Source of the DNA: Wuchereria bancrofti
Taxonomy: Eukaryota > Nematoda > Chromadorea > Rhabditida > Onchocercidae
Assembly (NCBI GenBank): GCA_005281725.1
Contig: SSBO01000014.1
Coordinates: 1,175,550-1,239,549, forward strand
DNA: 64,000 bases
Reading direction: 5' to 3'
How positions within the stretch are numbered: position 1 is the first letter of the stretch; each line of letters starts with the position of its first letter. The notes beneath the pieces are model-generated. The model was not told where the DNA came from and did no database searches. It saw only the letters and a program-made list of their open reading frames with translations. This document shows positions 14,101-29,100 of this stretch, piece after piece. Made by a program: the position numbers and the translations under genes.

Positions 14101-17100
14101 AATTTATACTGTAAACAAAATAGTTTTAAAATGTTAAATTGAAATAAATTTTTCCTAAAAAAAAAAAAAAAACCTCAAGGAGTAATTTTTCTTGTCGTTT
14201 CCGTCGTAACATTTCCGGATTGTTCTCGCGTTTTGCTTTCAATTTTTTCAATTGAAATTTCAACCAATCATCGGCATTTTCAGCATCTGTTAATGAATCA
14301 TAACGATTGTGAGCAAACAATCGATTATCGGAAGATTCACTGTAAAATATTAATGAATTTATTAATTCGAACAATTTCATTTTGATGAATAATTTGAAAC
14401 TGAAACAAAAAGAAAAGAAAAGAAAAAATTACTAAAACTAATCAAAACATATAAAAAAAATATTAAATACTAAACATATTTCGTTTTCTTTTTTAAAAAT
14501 ATTGAATAAAATATTATAATTAAAAAAGAAATTATAAAAAATTTTTAAGAAAAAGGATTATAATTAGAAAAGAAATTAGTATTTCCTTTCTTCTTAAGAT
14601 TTTTTCTAATATCTTTTTTTTTCTTGGGAATTTTTCTTTTTTTTTTTGATTAATTATATGATTATAAAAATTACTATTGTTTTTTTTCTTTTTACTTTTT
14701 ATTCTTGCAATTTTTGTGGAAATAAAAAAAAAGTGTTTACTTATGAATGAATTTATTTACCGATAAAACGGAGCGGAAGTAGCAGAGCGACAATTACGCA
14801 TTCGAAATGCTTCCCGATTCTGATTTATATTGTTAAGCGAAATTGTTGGCTTCGATGATAAGAAATATTCATCAAAATTTGATTGATTTCTAAAAGGAAA
14901 AAAAAAATAAAAAATTTTCTTTGTACTATTAAAATTAAAATTTTTTCATTTCATCTTTTTTTAATAGCGAAAATGGAAATGCTGTTTGCATAGCATACAT
15001 TTTTTTTTTTTTTTTGAATTCATTTTTAAATCAAATTTGAATTTCTAATTGAAAATGGAAAAAATAAAACTAAATTAATTTTTCTCATTAAAAAAACAAA
15101 AAAAAATAATTTAATTTTCTATCATTTATAAAACAAAATGAAAATAATGCAAATTTAGTTTGCAGTAATTTTTGTACCAAATTTTAAATTCACATTAAGA
15201 GAAAAGAAAAAGCAAAAAGAAAAATTACAACAATTAAAGATTATAGGTAAAAAAATTTATTTTTGTTTATTTAATTTCTTTTTTCAGGTAAACTTATTTA
15301 ATTTAATCAAAAATTAGAAGCTTTTTTATTCCATTGTTTATTTATTTATTTATTTATACTTTTTTTTTAAGGACCTCTACTTCTGCATTCGTTTTATCGG
15401 TAAGGAATTTTTTCCTTTGCTTTAATTTGCAGAAAAAAAAAATTTTTTTAAACAATTTTTTGCAGACTGAAAATTTCATTTCATTTTCAATAAAGCTAAC
15501 TTAAATTTATAATCATTCTTTCTACTTTTTATTTGCAATGTTAAAAGGGAAAAAAATTAGTTTAAAATGAAATATATTATTTGTAGCAGAAATTCTTTCT
15601 TATATTAATATTTAAATTAAATAAAAAAAAGAAAATAAGTAAATGACTAATTAATGAATGAGTAATTAATTATTCAAGTCGAATATTTGTTCTAATTATA
15701 ACTATCATTGTAGCTATGACCTAATTTATTGCTTTATAAATTTTTTGAAAGAGTAAAAAAAAATTATAGAAGTAATGAATTTGATCAAAAAATACTACTT
15801 AATATTTATATTTATTTATATTAGCATAATTTAATAATAAAAGCATGCATTTAAATGTTTGCTAATATAAACTGAAATAAATTTAAAATCAAATAGCAAA
15901 ATTGAAAAATACTATCACTATATTATATAATATTATTGATAAATTTTTAATTGAATATTTAAATTCATATGAACAAAAAAAAAAAAAAACTTCCCAACTT
16001 ACAATTTGAATTGATAAATCATTTTGTATCCTTTAGCTATTTGACAAATTTTATTATTTATTTATTATTAAAATTTAAAAGTTAACATTACTTAAAGTAA
16101 GATAATTGAATATTTATAGGTCATATATGTATATATTCACGCATTAAAATTTAGTAAAATTATTCTAGTAATTTTAGTATTTTAGTATCGAGTGGTTAAT
16201 AAAGAATTAAATTAGATTTGATAGGAATTAATTAATATTTTAATATTAAATACTTACAAAAATTTGTTAGGAATTAGTTGATAAATCAACACAAAAATGT
16301 CAAAATGTTCCTCATTCTTTTTTTTTTTAATACTTCAATCCTTGTTTTTGGTTAATATTAGCATTAAACAAGTTACAAAGTAATTCGATATCGAATACTT
16401 TTGGAATAATTAAAATTATTTTTCAAATACTAAATTTATTTTGTTCATTATTTACAGGAAAAATTTTCTCTTTTTTCTCTTTTAATATTTTAATTGCTTA
16501 AATTTCTAGTAACTTCTAGCTTCCAATTAAAAGAAAGTAAATATGTAATTGAAACTAGAAAATATGAGATAATAATAAAACTTACTGATAGATTTTATTT
16601 TTTCCCGACATTTCGTTACTTTTCAAATTAGATTCGTTCATTTTTGCTACTGCATCACTTGTTGTTGTTGTTGTTGTTGTCGTTATTGTTGTTGTTGCAG
16701 CTGCTGTTATTGTTGTATTATTTGTAAAATAATTTTGATTCATATACTCAAATTATCAAATTCATTTTTACCACTTTCCCTATTTAGACAATTAATTATC
16801 AAATTCATTCTTATCACTTTCCCTATTTAGACAATTAATTATCAAATTCATTCTTATCACTTTTCCTATTTAGACAATTAATTATCAAATTCATTTTTAC
16901 CACTTTCCCTATTTAGACAATTAATTATCAAATTCATTCTTATCACTTTTCCTATTTAGATTATTAATTATCAAATTCATTCTTATCACTTTCCCTATTT
17001 AGATAATTAATTATCAAATGCATTCTTATCACTTTTCCTATTTAGATAATTAATTATCAAATGCATTCTTATCACTTTTCCTATTTAGATAATTAATTAT

Positions 17101-20100
17101 CAAATTCATTCTTATCACTTTTCCTATTTAGATAATTAATTATCAAATTCATTCTTATCACTTTTCCTATTTAGGTAATTAATTATTTTACCTGTTTTTT
17201 CAATTGCATTATTTCTAATCGGTGCTATTGTTTGTGGTGTATAAGTAAGATAAAAATCCGGATCGCAAAGATCATCCAAATCACTGCTAAAATTAAAAAT
17301 TAAATTAAATTTTTAGAAAAGAAAAAGGAAAATTTTCGCTAAAAATAAAATGGAAAATTTTTGCTAAAAAAGAAAGAAGAAAAATCAATTTATAGATGAT
17401 AAAATGACAAAATATTTTTTTATGATATTATATGATAACTATAAAAAGGAAAGAGAACGAAAAGAAAAAAAATTGAACAATAAATAAAACTCTTATTTAA
17501 AAAAAGAAAAATAATGGAATATGAAGTGAAATATATATTTTAAAGAAAGAAAAGAAATGAAATATTTATTTTAAAAACGAAAAATAATGGAACATGAAAT
17601 GAAATATTTATTTTAAAAACGAAAAATAATGGAACATGAAATGAAATATTTATTTAAAAAAAAAAAAGAAAAGAAAAGAAACATACTTATAAGCATCATC
17701 ATTTAATGTTTTATATGAATCATATCTTGTTTTTCTTCGTTTTGGCACATGCTTTGCTTGTTCCACAATCTATTGAAACAAAAGAAGAAAGAAGATAAAA
17801 AATAAAATTAAATATTAAATAAAAATTTAAATTTAATCATTTTTGCAATTCTTCTAAGCCAAAATATTAAAGCTATATATAGCGTAACATTGCAATAACA
17901 AAAATTATAATTTAAATGTAAATATATTAAGCAATTTAAGTTAATAATTTAATTTGAAAAAAGGAAAAAATTCAAATTTTCTATAAATTTCATTCCGAAA
18001 AAACAAATTTAATAATTTCATTTTATTCATTCATTGAAATATAATTGCAAATTATGATAAATTATGCCTAATAATTATTTCTATTTAAGTGAAATATTTG
18101 TGTAAAATAAGTAAAAGAGAGAAAAAAAAAACGTACGACAGGTTTCTCTTCATCATTTACCGGATAATTTAATTTTGATAATTCCGTTTTTGGTGTTGAA
18201 TTTGCAATTGGTCCATTTCCGGTACGATTGAAATCAGTTGGCGTAACGCTCATATCTGTTATTTTACTATTTTCACCGAAGAAAATACCGTTCGTTATCT
18301 AAAAAAAAAGTAAAAAAAATGCCAACAAAATTAAGGAAATAAAGAATTTTAAAATTAAATTTAAAACTTAAGCAAAATTTTATAAATTACAAAAATCAAA
18401 AAGAAAAAAGAATTTTAAACAGAAATATTAAACAATTCAAAAAAATATATACAAGGCAAAAAAAAAAAGAAAAGAAAAATTACCTTTAAATATAATTTTA
18501 TCAATAAATAAAATAAATTTATTGACAATATTCTTAATTTAAATTCTAAACTTTAGAAGAATTTACAAAATTTGAAAAATTTCAACAAAAATAATTGCAA
18601 TAACAAAATTTTGAAAAAAATTGGGTGAATTTATAATATTAAATATGCGAAAAAATAAATTTCGGTTAAATATTAATTTATCAATAAAGTAGAATTTTTT
18701 TTCCATCTGTTTTAATAACATTGAATGTCTTAAAATTTAATATTAGCCAAAAAATTAATCAAAATAATTATGGCTAAAAATTAATTAATAAAAAAGTTTA
18801 AAATTTGAAAAGATTTTTAATAAATTTCAAAAAAAAAAAAAGAAAAACAAGGAAATAAGACTATATCGTTGGTTAAAAATATTTGAAAGAATTGAAAGAA
18901 TGAAGCAATAAGTGTAGTTGTTATTGTTAAAAAAAAATGATTGTTTCGGTTTTTTTTTTTTTTAAATTCTTTTCTTTTACTTTTTTTTCAAATTTTTTTT
19001 TTTAACAAAAATTTTCAAACTAATTGTATGGAAAAATTTCGAACAGAAATGTTTTTTTCTTCTTCGTTTTGAAAAATTACCCTTTTGAGATTAATATTTT
19101 TCCTCTTTTTTTTTCTCTTTCGAATTCTATCTAACTTTTCTTTTTTGTATTTTTTTTTGAAATGAAAATATTTTGCGCAAAGAAATATGAGAAAATAAGA
19201 AAAAATTATATATTTAGCAAAATTTTTAATAATTTTAAATCAATGAAAAATATTTGATAAGATAATAAATTTTCATAAAATGAACGATTTAATAGAATGT
19301 AGGAAATTTTGTTCATAATTTAAAACTAACAAAAATGTAATTATTTTTTTTCTTATAAAATTTAAATTAAATTTTTAATCAAAATGGTTAAATTTTCTTT
19401 TTTCCTGCTCTTTTTCTTTCTTTTTAATATTACTTTTTTTTTATTGAAAAAAAATTTCTTACATTTTATTAAACTGAAAAACTGAAAAAAAAAACTTTGG
19501 TTCATTTTTCTTTTGCGCTTTGTTGGAAAAATTGATTTGAAAATACTTTGTTTAAAAAAAAATTGCTTCAATTTTTTCTTCGTTTTATTTCAAAAAAAAA
19601 AAATGACTTGAATTTAAATCGAAGCTCAAAAGAAATTTCATTTTTATGCTATAAGCATAAAATTACAAAAATTTATTTAACAAAAAAAAAGAAAAAATTT
19701 TTAAAATATTTCACTCAACTTTTACATATTTTAATTATTATTTCTTAGATAATTTCTTTTTTCTTTTTTTAAAATAAATTAAATAAATGGCAAAATTTTA
19801 CAAAATATTGTTGCAATTCAGTTTTATTCGTATTATTGTTGTACTATAAATCCATTTCAAATTCATAAAAACTACAATGATAATTTCAAATTTTCTTCGA
19901 ATTTAATTAATTCAAAAAAAGAAGAATAACAAAATTAAACAATAAAAATCATTATGAAAAGAAAGTAAAGATAAATAATTACGAATTTACTACGTTACAT
20001 ATAAATTTATATAATTTAATAATTAATTTGATGACAACTGCGCTTCCTATTTTATCAAAAAATTATCTAAACAATATTTAGTATTTAATAATTTTGCTTA

Positions 20101-23100
20101 AATTTTTTAAAATAATACATTATTATACTGAAACATTTTCCAGGAAGCAAAAATCAAATTACAATTTGAAATTAATTGAATAAGTGTGTTGTTAATTAAT
20201 GTATGTAAAATTTTATATGTTTCATCTTTCAAAATAAAATTTATGTTTATTTTTATTTTTTACTTCTATATTTTTACTTATTTTATTTTTTAATTTAAAA
20301 TTTTAAATTAAATAAATAAATTATTGATATATCAATATTGATTATTTTGTACACAAAATTTATTCTGTAAAATATCTGTTAATTGAAAATTAATCAAATG
20401 AAATTAATGTTAATGTAAATATTTTTCAAATTTGAGTACTTCCTGAACTATATTGTATCAATTAAAATATGACAAATTTCAAATTAATTAAATTAATTGA
20501 GAAAACTTTGAAAATATAAAAATAAAAATTGCGAATTATTATCACTGTACTATTAATTTAACATTTTATCAAATGTTTAAAAACATAAAAATAAAATTAC
20601 AAATTATTATTACTGTATTATTGTTTTAACATTTTATCAATCTTCTAAAAATTTAAAAATAAAAATTACAAATTATTATCACTGTATTATTAATTTAACA
20701 TTTTATCAATTTTTAAAAATATAAAAGTAAAATTACAAATTATTGTCAAACTGTATTATTGTTTTAACATTTTATTTTTTTATAATTTTATCAATCTTTT
20801 AAAAATTTAAAAACAAAAATTACAAATTATTATCACTGCATGTATTTTTAATTTTAGTAATTTACCTTTTCAATATCATCTTCCCATTTTGGTGTTTCAG
20901 GTAATCGTTGCAAATCGGTTGATTTAATTGGTACCATTGCAATTTCAGATGCTGATGGTGAAATATTTAATGCTGCTGTAGCTGTTTCTTCAATTTTAAG
21001 ACGTTGTGGCTTTCGTGGTGCCGTAAAATGTTCACTAAGAGCTCGAGCTGGTACATAGGAGAAGCATTTACTAGCTGGATCATATCTTTAAATAAATTAA
21101 AAAAAATTATATTTTATTAAAAGACAAAGAGAAAAAAAGAAATCAGTGAAAAAAAAATTAATTTTGTATTATTAAATCGAATTTATCAATTATGAATAAA
21201 TAAATTATAGCAAAACTTAATTAAAACAATACAAAATTTCATTTAATATTTTTCACCTTTTTTTTTTCTAAAGAAAAAATCAAACAAAAATTTTAAAGAA
21301 AAAAAAATTAAAATTAAAAATTTTAATTAGAAATGGAAAAATTTTTTCGCCATTTTTTTTCCATATTCTTTAAAAAATTTTTTATAATTTTAATTTTTTG
21401 CAAAAAAAATTTTTTTCATTTTTATCCTTCAATTACTATTATTATTTACTATTATTATTACTCTTATATTTATTATTATTTCTTTTATTATCTTTTACTT
21501 TTAATTACTATTATAATTATTATTTCTTTTCTACAAAAATTTTTTTTTTCATTTTTATCTTTCAATTACAATTTTTTCTTCTTCATAGCTTGCACTAATT
21601 GTTTATATTTCAACTTTAAGAAATTACTCTAATTTTAGTTTATGCATAGAGTAAAAGTACTAAGTTAAATTATGCTAATTCTCCAATTCTTATTCTATGA
21701 TCGATTAAAATTATTGACCTAAACAAATTTTGTTGATAAACAAAAAAAAAGTTAATCTAATTTAATATTTGTGGAATTATTGAAAGAATGTAAATGAATA
21801 AATAATGTCACCAGAAATAACAAATAAACAAATCATTTCACAAACAAAAAAATAAACAAGCATCATTAATATCAAAATGGTTTAAGGATTAAGGAAGCTT
21901 AAGATAAATGGCAGAAACAAAGTGCTATAATCTTCTTAAAAATTTTACCCGGGGAAATTATTTGAATATTAATTATTTAACTATACTATAATTATATTTT
22001 AATACAACTATACAATATTAAAATTTTACTCGGAGAAATTATTTGAAATAATAATTGTGTTCTACTATTTAATTATATTTTAAAAATTTTATTTAACTAT
22101 ACTTTTTTAGTTGCATTATATATAAATATAAATTCTTAAAATTTTTTACTGTGGAAATTATTTGAAATAATAATTGTGTTCTACTATTTAATTATATTTT
22201 TAAAAATTTTATCTAACTATTAGAAAATATAAATATTAGAAAAAATTTTATATTTCTAAAATCTTCTTTTACTGGCGAAATTATTTGAGATAATGATTTT
22301 TTTAATGATATTTGAGATAATAATATTTTAACCTTAACTATTACAATTAATTGTTTTTAATTATAATTTTTAAATTTTATCTAACTATACTTTTTAATTA
22401 TTTACTTATACTATTAACTATACATTTAACTATTGCATATTTTAACTTTAACTATTACAATTAATTGTTTTTAACTATATTTTTTAAATTTTATCTAACT
22501 ATACTTTTTAATTATTTACTTATACTATTAACTAACATTTAACTTCAATCCCAGAAATTTTTTGAGAAATAGTTGAGAAAATGAGGATAAAGCGAATGAT
22601 ATAAACTTTATCATTATTTAATTTAATAATTATTTGTGTATATTTCAGATGATAATATAACTTTTTTTTGGCGTGTTAAAAATCAATTTTAATAATTATA
22701 TATATGCCATTTTTATTAAAGTTACAAGCGGTTTAATTTGCTATTATCCTTTTTCAAAATTAAAAATAAGAAAAATAAATTTAATAAAAAAAATTTACAA
22801 AAATTTCAAAAAAAAAAAAATTTTTTTACCTATCTTTTGCAACTAAATCAGGTTCTATACCATGTGGTGCTGCTACGTGTTGCTCGTCAGCAGGACTTCC
22901 TGAACGTACGCTTAAATTTGATCGAACGGACGCTGGAAGTACCGAATGAGCTCGTGTTATTACCTGGTCATTTCCCCTAAATATGAATTTTAATTTATTT
23001 TATTTTTATTTTTTGTATATATTGCAAATTTGAGTAAAAATAATTACAAATTAATAGAATTTATCCTTTCCTTTTTAAATTCATACATTTTTTTTTTATT

Positions 23101-26100
23101 TTCCAATTTTAATTCATAAAAATTTCACAATTAATTATTTTACATATTGAATAAAAATTTTTAAAAATTCTACTAATCAAATACTTAACTTACTGAAAAA
23201 CAAGTTTTTTTTCAAGATGAATAATAAAAAATAAGTAATAATAAAAATAAAATAAAAATATTGTAATTAATAAAAAATATTGTAACAATTAATAAAGTAA
23301 ATAATAATATTATAACAATTAACACTGGAAGATTATCCTAATATTATAATATATAAAAATATAAAAAATAAAAAAATATATAAAATATATATTCCNNNNN
23401 NNNNNNNNNNNNNNNNNNNNNNNNNNNNNNNNNNNNNNNNNNNNNNNNNNNNNNNNNNNNNNNNNNNNNNNNNNNNNNNNNNNNNNNNNNNNNNNNNNNN
23501 NNNNNNNNNNNNNNNNNNNNNNNNNNNNNNNNNNNNNNNNNNNNNNNNNNNNNNNNNNNAAAAAAAAAAAAAAAAAAATTAGATGAAAACATTTCCATTG
23601 CTTTTTATAAAGTGAAAAAAAAAAGAAAAACTCACACTACGAAATTCTTTTCCTTTGTAAGGAAATGCAAATTTTTACAAAATTATGAAATTAATAAATT
23701 ACTAAATTAACTAATTAATACGTCATTATAACAAACTTTTTTAATGATACTAAATCATAAAATTAATAAAATTACTTCAATATATATTACAATATGCCAT
23801 TCAATTAATTAATTAGCATGCTGATTAGCATCTATGGCAAACTTTTAATGATACTAAATCACAAAATTAATAAAGTTACTTCAATATATATTACAATGTG
23901 CTATTCAATTAATTAATTAGCATGCTAATTAGCATCTATGGCAAACTTTTAATGATACTAAATCACAAAATTAATAAAGTTACTTCAATATATATTACAA
24001 TGTGCTATTCAATTAATTAATTAGCATGCTAATTAGCATCTATGGCAAACTTTTAATGATACTAAATCACAAAATTAATAAAGTTACTTCAATATATATT
24101 ACAATGTGCTATTCAATTAATTAATTAGCATGCTAATTAGCATCTATGGTAAAGTTAGCATTTTTCTATTAGCAAAAAAGAAAAAGAACAGGTAAATTTA
24201 CCTTGTTTGTTCCGAGTAATAATGATCAGTGGTAGCATTCATCCTTTCTTCCAAATTGATACGTGGCTTTGGTGGTGGCAACGGTGGTATGCCACTTTTT
24301 TCCTGTAATAATTAATGATAATTTAATTTTAGGTGTAATTTAATTTAATTCAATTGAAGCAAAGAAAAAACTTTTTCTCTTTAATTAAATGAATTGAGAA
24401 ATTAATCATTTAGGATTGATTAAAAAGAGAAAATTATAATTGTTAAAAGTAATAATGGCGAATAAGTTGATGAATTTTAAATGGTGATAAAATTAAAGAA
24501 GTAATTTTAAACTATTATTTTAGTTTAAGTAGAATTTGATCGCAATTATTAAATTATCATTTTTATTAATTGCAAAGAAAAATTTATTTAAGTTTATATT
24601 TAAATAATAGATGTTAGTAAAAAAGCTTTTTCTTGATATCATTTTCTTTTTCTTTTTTTTTTTTTTGAGGAATTATAATTAGACACTATGTTAAGATAAA
24701 ATTATCATTACTTATCCATTTCTATTTTATAATTTTATCATTTTATTGTTATCATTACTTTTATCATATCATTATTTAATTCGTCACTTAATTTTATTAC
24801 CTAAAAAAAATATTTTGACGCTCATATGATTTCTAATTAAACAGGTAACATCTAATGAGAATGACTTTTCGCAATAAATTATCATTTTTATTACATAAGA
24901 AAAAGTTTCACTTAAATTTATACTTAAATAATTTTATCTTTATCATCATTTAATTCAATCGTTTAAAAAAAAATCTTCATGTCTACTTGTGCTTTGGTTA
25001 AAATATTTTCAATATGAATAACTTTAATGGATGACAATTACTTTATAAAAGTTTTTAAATCATAATAAAGACAAAATATAATTAATTAATTGCATAAAAT
25101 TTAAGCGAACATAAAAGCTGCCATCCTATCGTAGTATTATAAATCAAAATTAAAAATAAAATGTTAAATTATTAATATAGATGAAAATTTTAGAAATTAA
25201 ATTTGCATAAGCAAATCTTTTTAAAATTTCTTTCACAAATTTTGAATAGTTTATTTGATATAATTTATAATTTATCAGTAAAAAAAAATGAAACAAATAA
25301 TAAAATTTCAATCAATAATTAGTTTGTTTATTTTTTTGCATTTTTTTATTCCTTATTTTTTTCTAAAAAATGTAAAGTAAGAAAGAAACGACATTTAACA
25401 ATTTTAATTTGTAAAATAATGGAGATGCAATTTCTTTTTTTTTCAAAACAATAAAGTAAAAAGATTATATTAGAATTTTGATTTATAAAATATTCTAAAA
25501 ATTTAAGCTTAATAATATGAGAGAAAAATTAAATGAAAATCAATTAAAAAAAAAACATAAAAACATGTATGAAAGCAAATAAATCCTTTAAATTTGATCA
25601 AAATTTGATACTAAAAAAAGTTTTCAAAAAAAAAAAGAAAGAAAAAGAGAAAATTAGTGTCGTATTGAAAAAGATTGATGAATTTATTAGCCTTGCAAAG
25701 CAGATGTTTATTAGATCAGTTTTTAAAAATTTATTCTATTAGGTTTTATCCACCCACAAAACTTACAAATCTGTTTGTGTGATATTATTCTGAACAAAAA
25801 AAAAAAGTTTTAATATTTTCAAACTTTTTTTTTCAAAAAATTACTTCAAGTTTGATTTTTAAGAAAAGTTTTAAATTTGATCTAAAAATAGCTTTGTGTT
25901 TGACTTGAAAAAAACCTTGAGGTTTAATTTAAAAATAATCTCAATTTTAATTTAAAAAAAAATTTTAACTTTGATTACAAATTTTTTTGAAAAAAAAAAA
26001 GAAAACTTTTCTTACATATGTAAAATTTGATGCAATTTTAAATTAACAGCAAATTATTATTGCTCTATTGCTCTATTGTAAATAGATATGAGAAAAAAAA

Positions 26101-29100
26101 AAGCTTTTTTTTTTCTTTTTCTAATTTCTAACCCATTTTTTAAATCTTATTTACTGGGAAAGCATTAGCATTAAATTTAATAAGCAGCCGAAAAAGTTGA
26201 AGCCAAATAATTGCAAATAAAATGTTAGAAACTATCATTTTTCCCTATAGGCTAAAAATCATCAAACATAATCAATTTGAAAAGAGGAAGAAAAAGGACA
26301 AAAGAGTGTCATTATTCACTTTCTTCATTTTACTTCTTTTTTCTTTTCTTTTTTTTTTTTTTGTCAATTTTAAAATTTATATACAACAAGTAACCAAGTA
26401 ACCATGAAATAAGAATGGATAATAATAGCCTTTAGAGTAGCCTAGAAAAAAAAAAGAGAAAAGAAGAGAAGAATAGCCTAGTTGATCATTGCTCTAGCAG
26501 TTATCTAGTTGATAATGATAATAACAATTGCTTAGTTAATAAATGATAGCAATGATAATAATTATCCTAGTTGATTGATAGATAACAATGTTAATAATAT
26601 AGTTAATAACAGATGATAATAATAAATGTTAGTTGATAACGATGATAATAATGCTAATAGTCTAGTTGATAACGATGACAATGATGCTAGTAATCTAGTT
26701 GATAACGGAAAACAGTGACGAAAATTTCTGATTGATAACGGATAATAATGCTAATAAATTAGTTAATAATGGAACGCAGTGTTAGCAGTTGTGCTAGTTG
26801 ATAATGATAATAACAATTGCTTAGTTAATAAATGATAGCAGTGATAATAATTGTCCTAGTTGATTGATAGATAACAATGCTAATTAATAACAGATGATAA
26901 TTTTAATAATCTAGTTGATAATAAATAACAATAACAAAAAATGCCTAGTTGATAACGGATAATAAAACAACTAATCTGGTTGATAGCGATGATAATCAGT
27001 AATTTGATTAAAATATTTGAAAGGAGAATTTCCTATCTATCCTAAAATCAATAAATACTAAAACTAAAATTGAAACAATGAAATACGATATGTTAGAATA
27101 TTTAAGTTTTACAATGCTTATATGATATTATATGATAACAAATCGATATCATCGTTTAAGTTACTACTTGTATTACAAATCATCTAAATATTCTGATAAC
27201 AAACAACAATACTATATGATAATATCAACAATAAAATTCTTTTTCCTTAAATTTTAATTTAATAGAATAATTGTTGATAAATCATTTGTGATATATTCTG
27301 ATAACAAACAACAATGATATGTGATCACAACACAAATAGAATTATTATTTTACTTTCAATTTAACGAAAAAAAAAAGTGATGAAAAAAATACTAATTTGG
27401 AGAAAATATTAACAAATAATTAAAAGAAACAAATAAAAAAAAAAAGGAGATGGAAAATCGATAATTAGAAAATAAAAGTTTATTGAAAAAAAAAAGCAAA
27501 TTATGACAAATAATATCTACAAATTTTTTTACATGATTTTCATTTATTTTATCAAAAAATAACTTAAAAATTGATAAAAATTAAAATAAATTTCATTTAT
27601 TAATTAATTAGTTAACCTAGGTAATTTATTGAACCAGTATAAAATGAGCATTTCATTTCAGTTATATTTTAATTCATAGCAATTTCAAACAAAAACAACA
27701 ACTGACGGTTGGCATAAATGAATTTAATGAATTTTGTTCTGTTGCAATAACAAATGGTTAAAATGAATGATGGTTCGATTTTTTTTTGTTGTCAGTAAAA
27801 ATTTCAAAATTTTTTAATTAAATTTTAAAAAACAAAAGAAAGATATTAAGTTAATAAGTAAATAATTTTAGCATTAGCATAGATTAACAAATAATTTATA
27901 TTTTTATTTATGCATAATAATTTTTTAAATGTTTTACATAAAAAAAATATTATAAAACTCCTAAATGTTTTCCTTTTTGTATTTATTCTTAAAGTATATT
28001 TGAGATTAAAATTAAAGTTTAACCTTTTAACCTTGCATTATATTTGGTAATTTATTTTCAAAAAAATAGCAAAAAAAAATACTGATAACATATGATAATT
28101 TTTATTACTCCTGCATAAAATTATATAAAATATCAAAAAATGCAAAAAATTTTTTGCAAATTAAGGATTCCAAAAAAAAAAGTAAAAAATTAAAAATGAA
28201 ATTACAAGAGTAAAAATTTAACAGAATAATAAAAGTAACAATTTAATCAAGTTCTACGTCTAAATCAATTTTTTTTTTTGAATTAACTTTAAATTTCTCT
28301 AAATCAGTTTTCACTTGTGTGAAATTTGAAAAAGTAAGCTAACCATATTTTAGCCTCCCTTAAACAAATTTGCTAAATTTTTGAATTCATTATTATAAAT
28401 TTATTTCCATAGGATTATTTTAATTAATTTGATTTGTAAAAAAAAGAAAAAACTTTTATTTATATTTGACGCATTATGTGAAATAATATAAAAGTACACG
28501 CAGTGAAAGTATAAATGTACATTATATGAAATGAATGTTGCAATTAATTAATTTTATTAATCAACATTTTTAATAATTTTGAAAATTCTAACAATTTCTT
28601 TATTAAGCAATTAATCATGTCGCAATTAAAATTCATATTTTAATAAATATATCCGTTTAAATGTAATTGTAATTGTCACATTAATTGCAAACAATAATAA
28701 CAATTTTTAATTGATGTTGGATTTAAAATTTAATAAATTTAAATTTTAGCAAAAACTTCACAAGAATAATGAAATTTTTTCTATTATTTAATTATTCTTA
28801 TCATTCGCAATATTATCATTATTACAATGATATGATAATAACCGATATTTTTATCTATTGCCCTTATCACTTGCAATATTGTCTTTATTATAACGATAAT
28901 GATAATAATCAGTACTCTTATCTAATTACCGTTATCATTTGCGATATTGTCTTTATTAGAACGATAATGATAATAATCAGTACTCTTATCTAATTACCCT
29001 TATCATATTATCTTTATTATAACCATAGTGATAATAACCGGTATTCTTATCTGTTACCCTTATCATTTGCAACATTATCTTTATTATAATAATAATGATA

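Noticed and set aside
23344..23598. Open frame spanning the N gap
   Set aside because: It exists only because N codons do not terminate it. The ends are A/T homopolymers.
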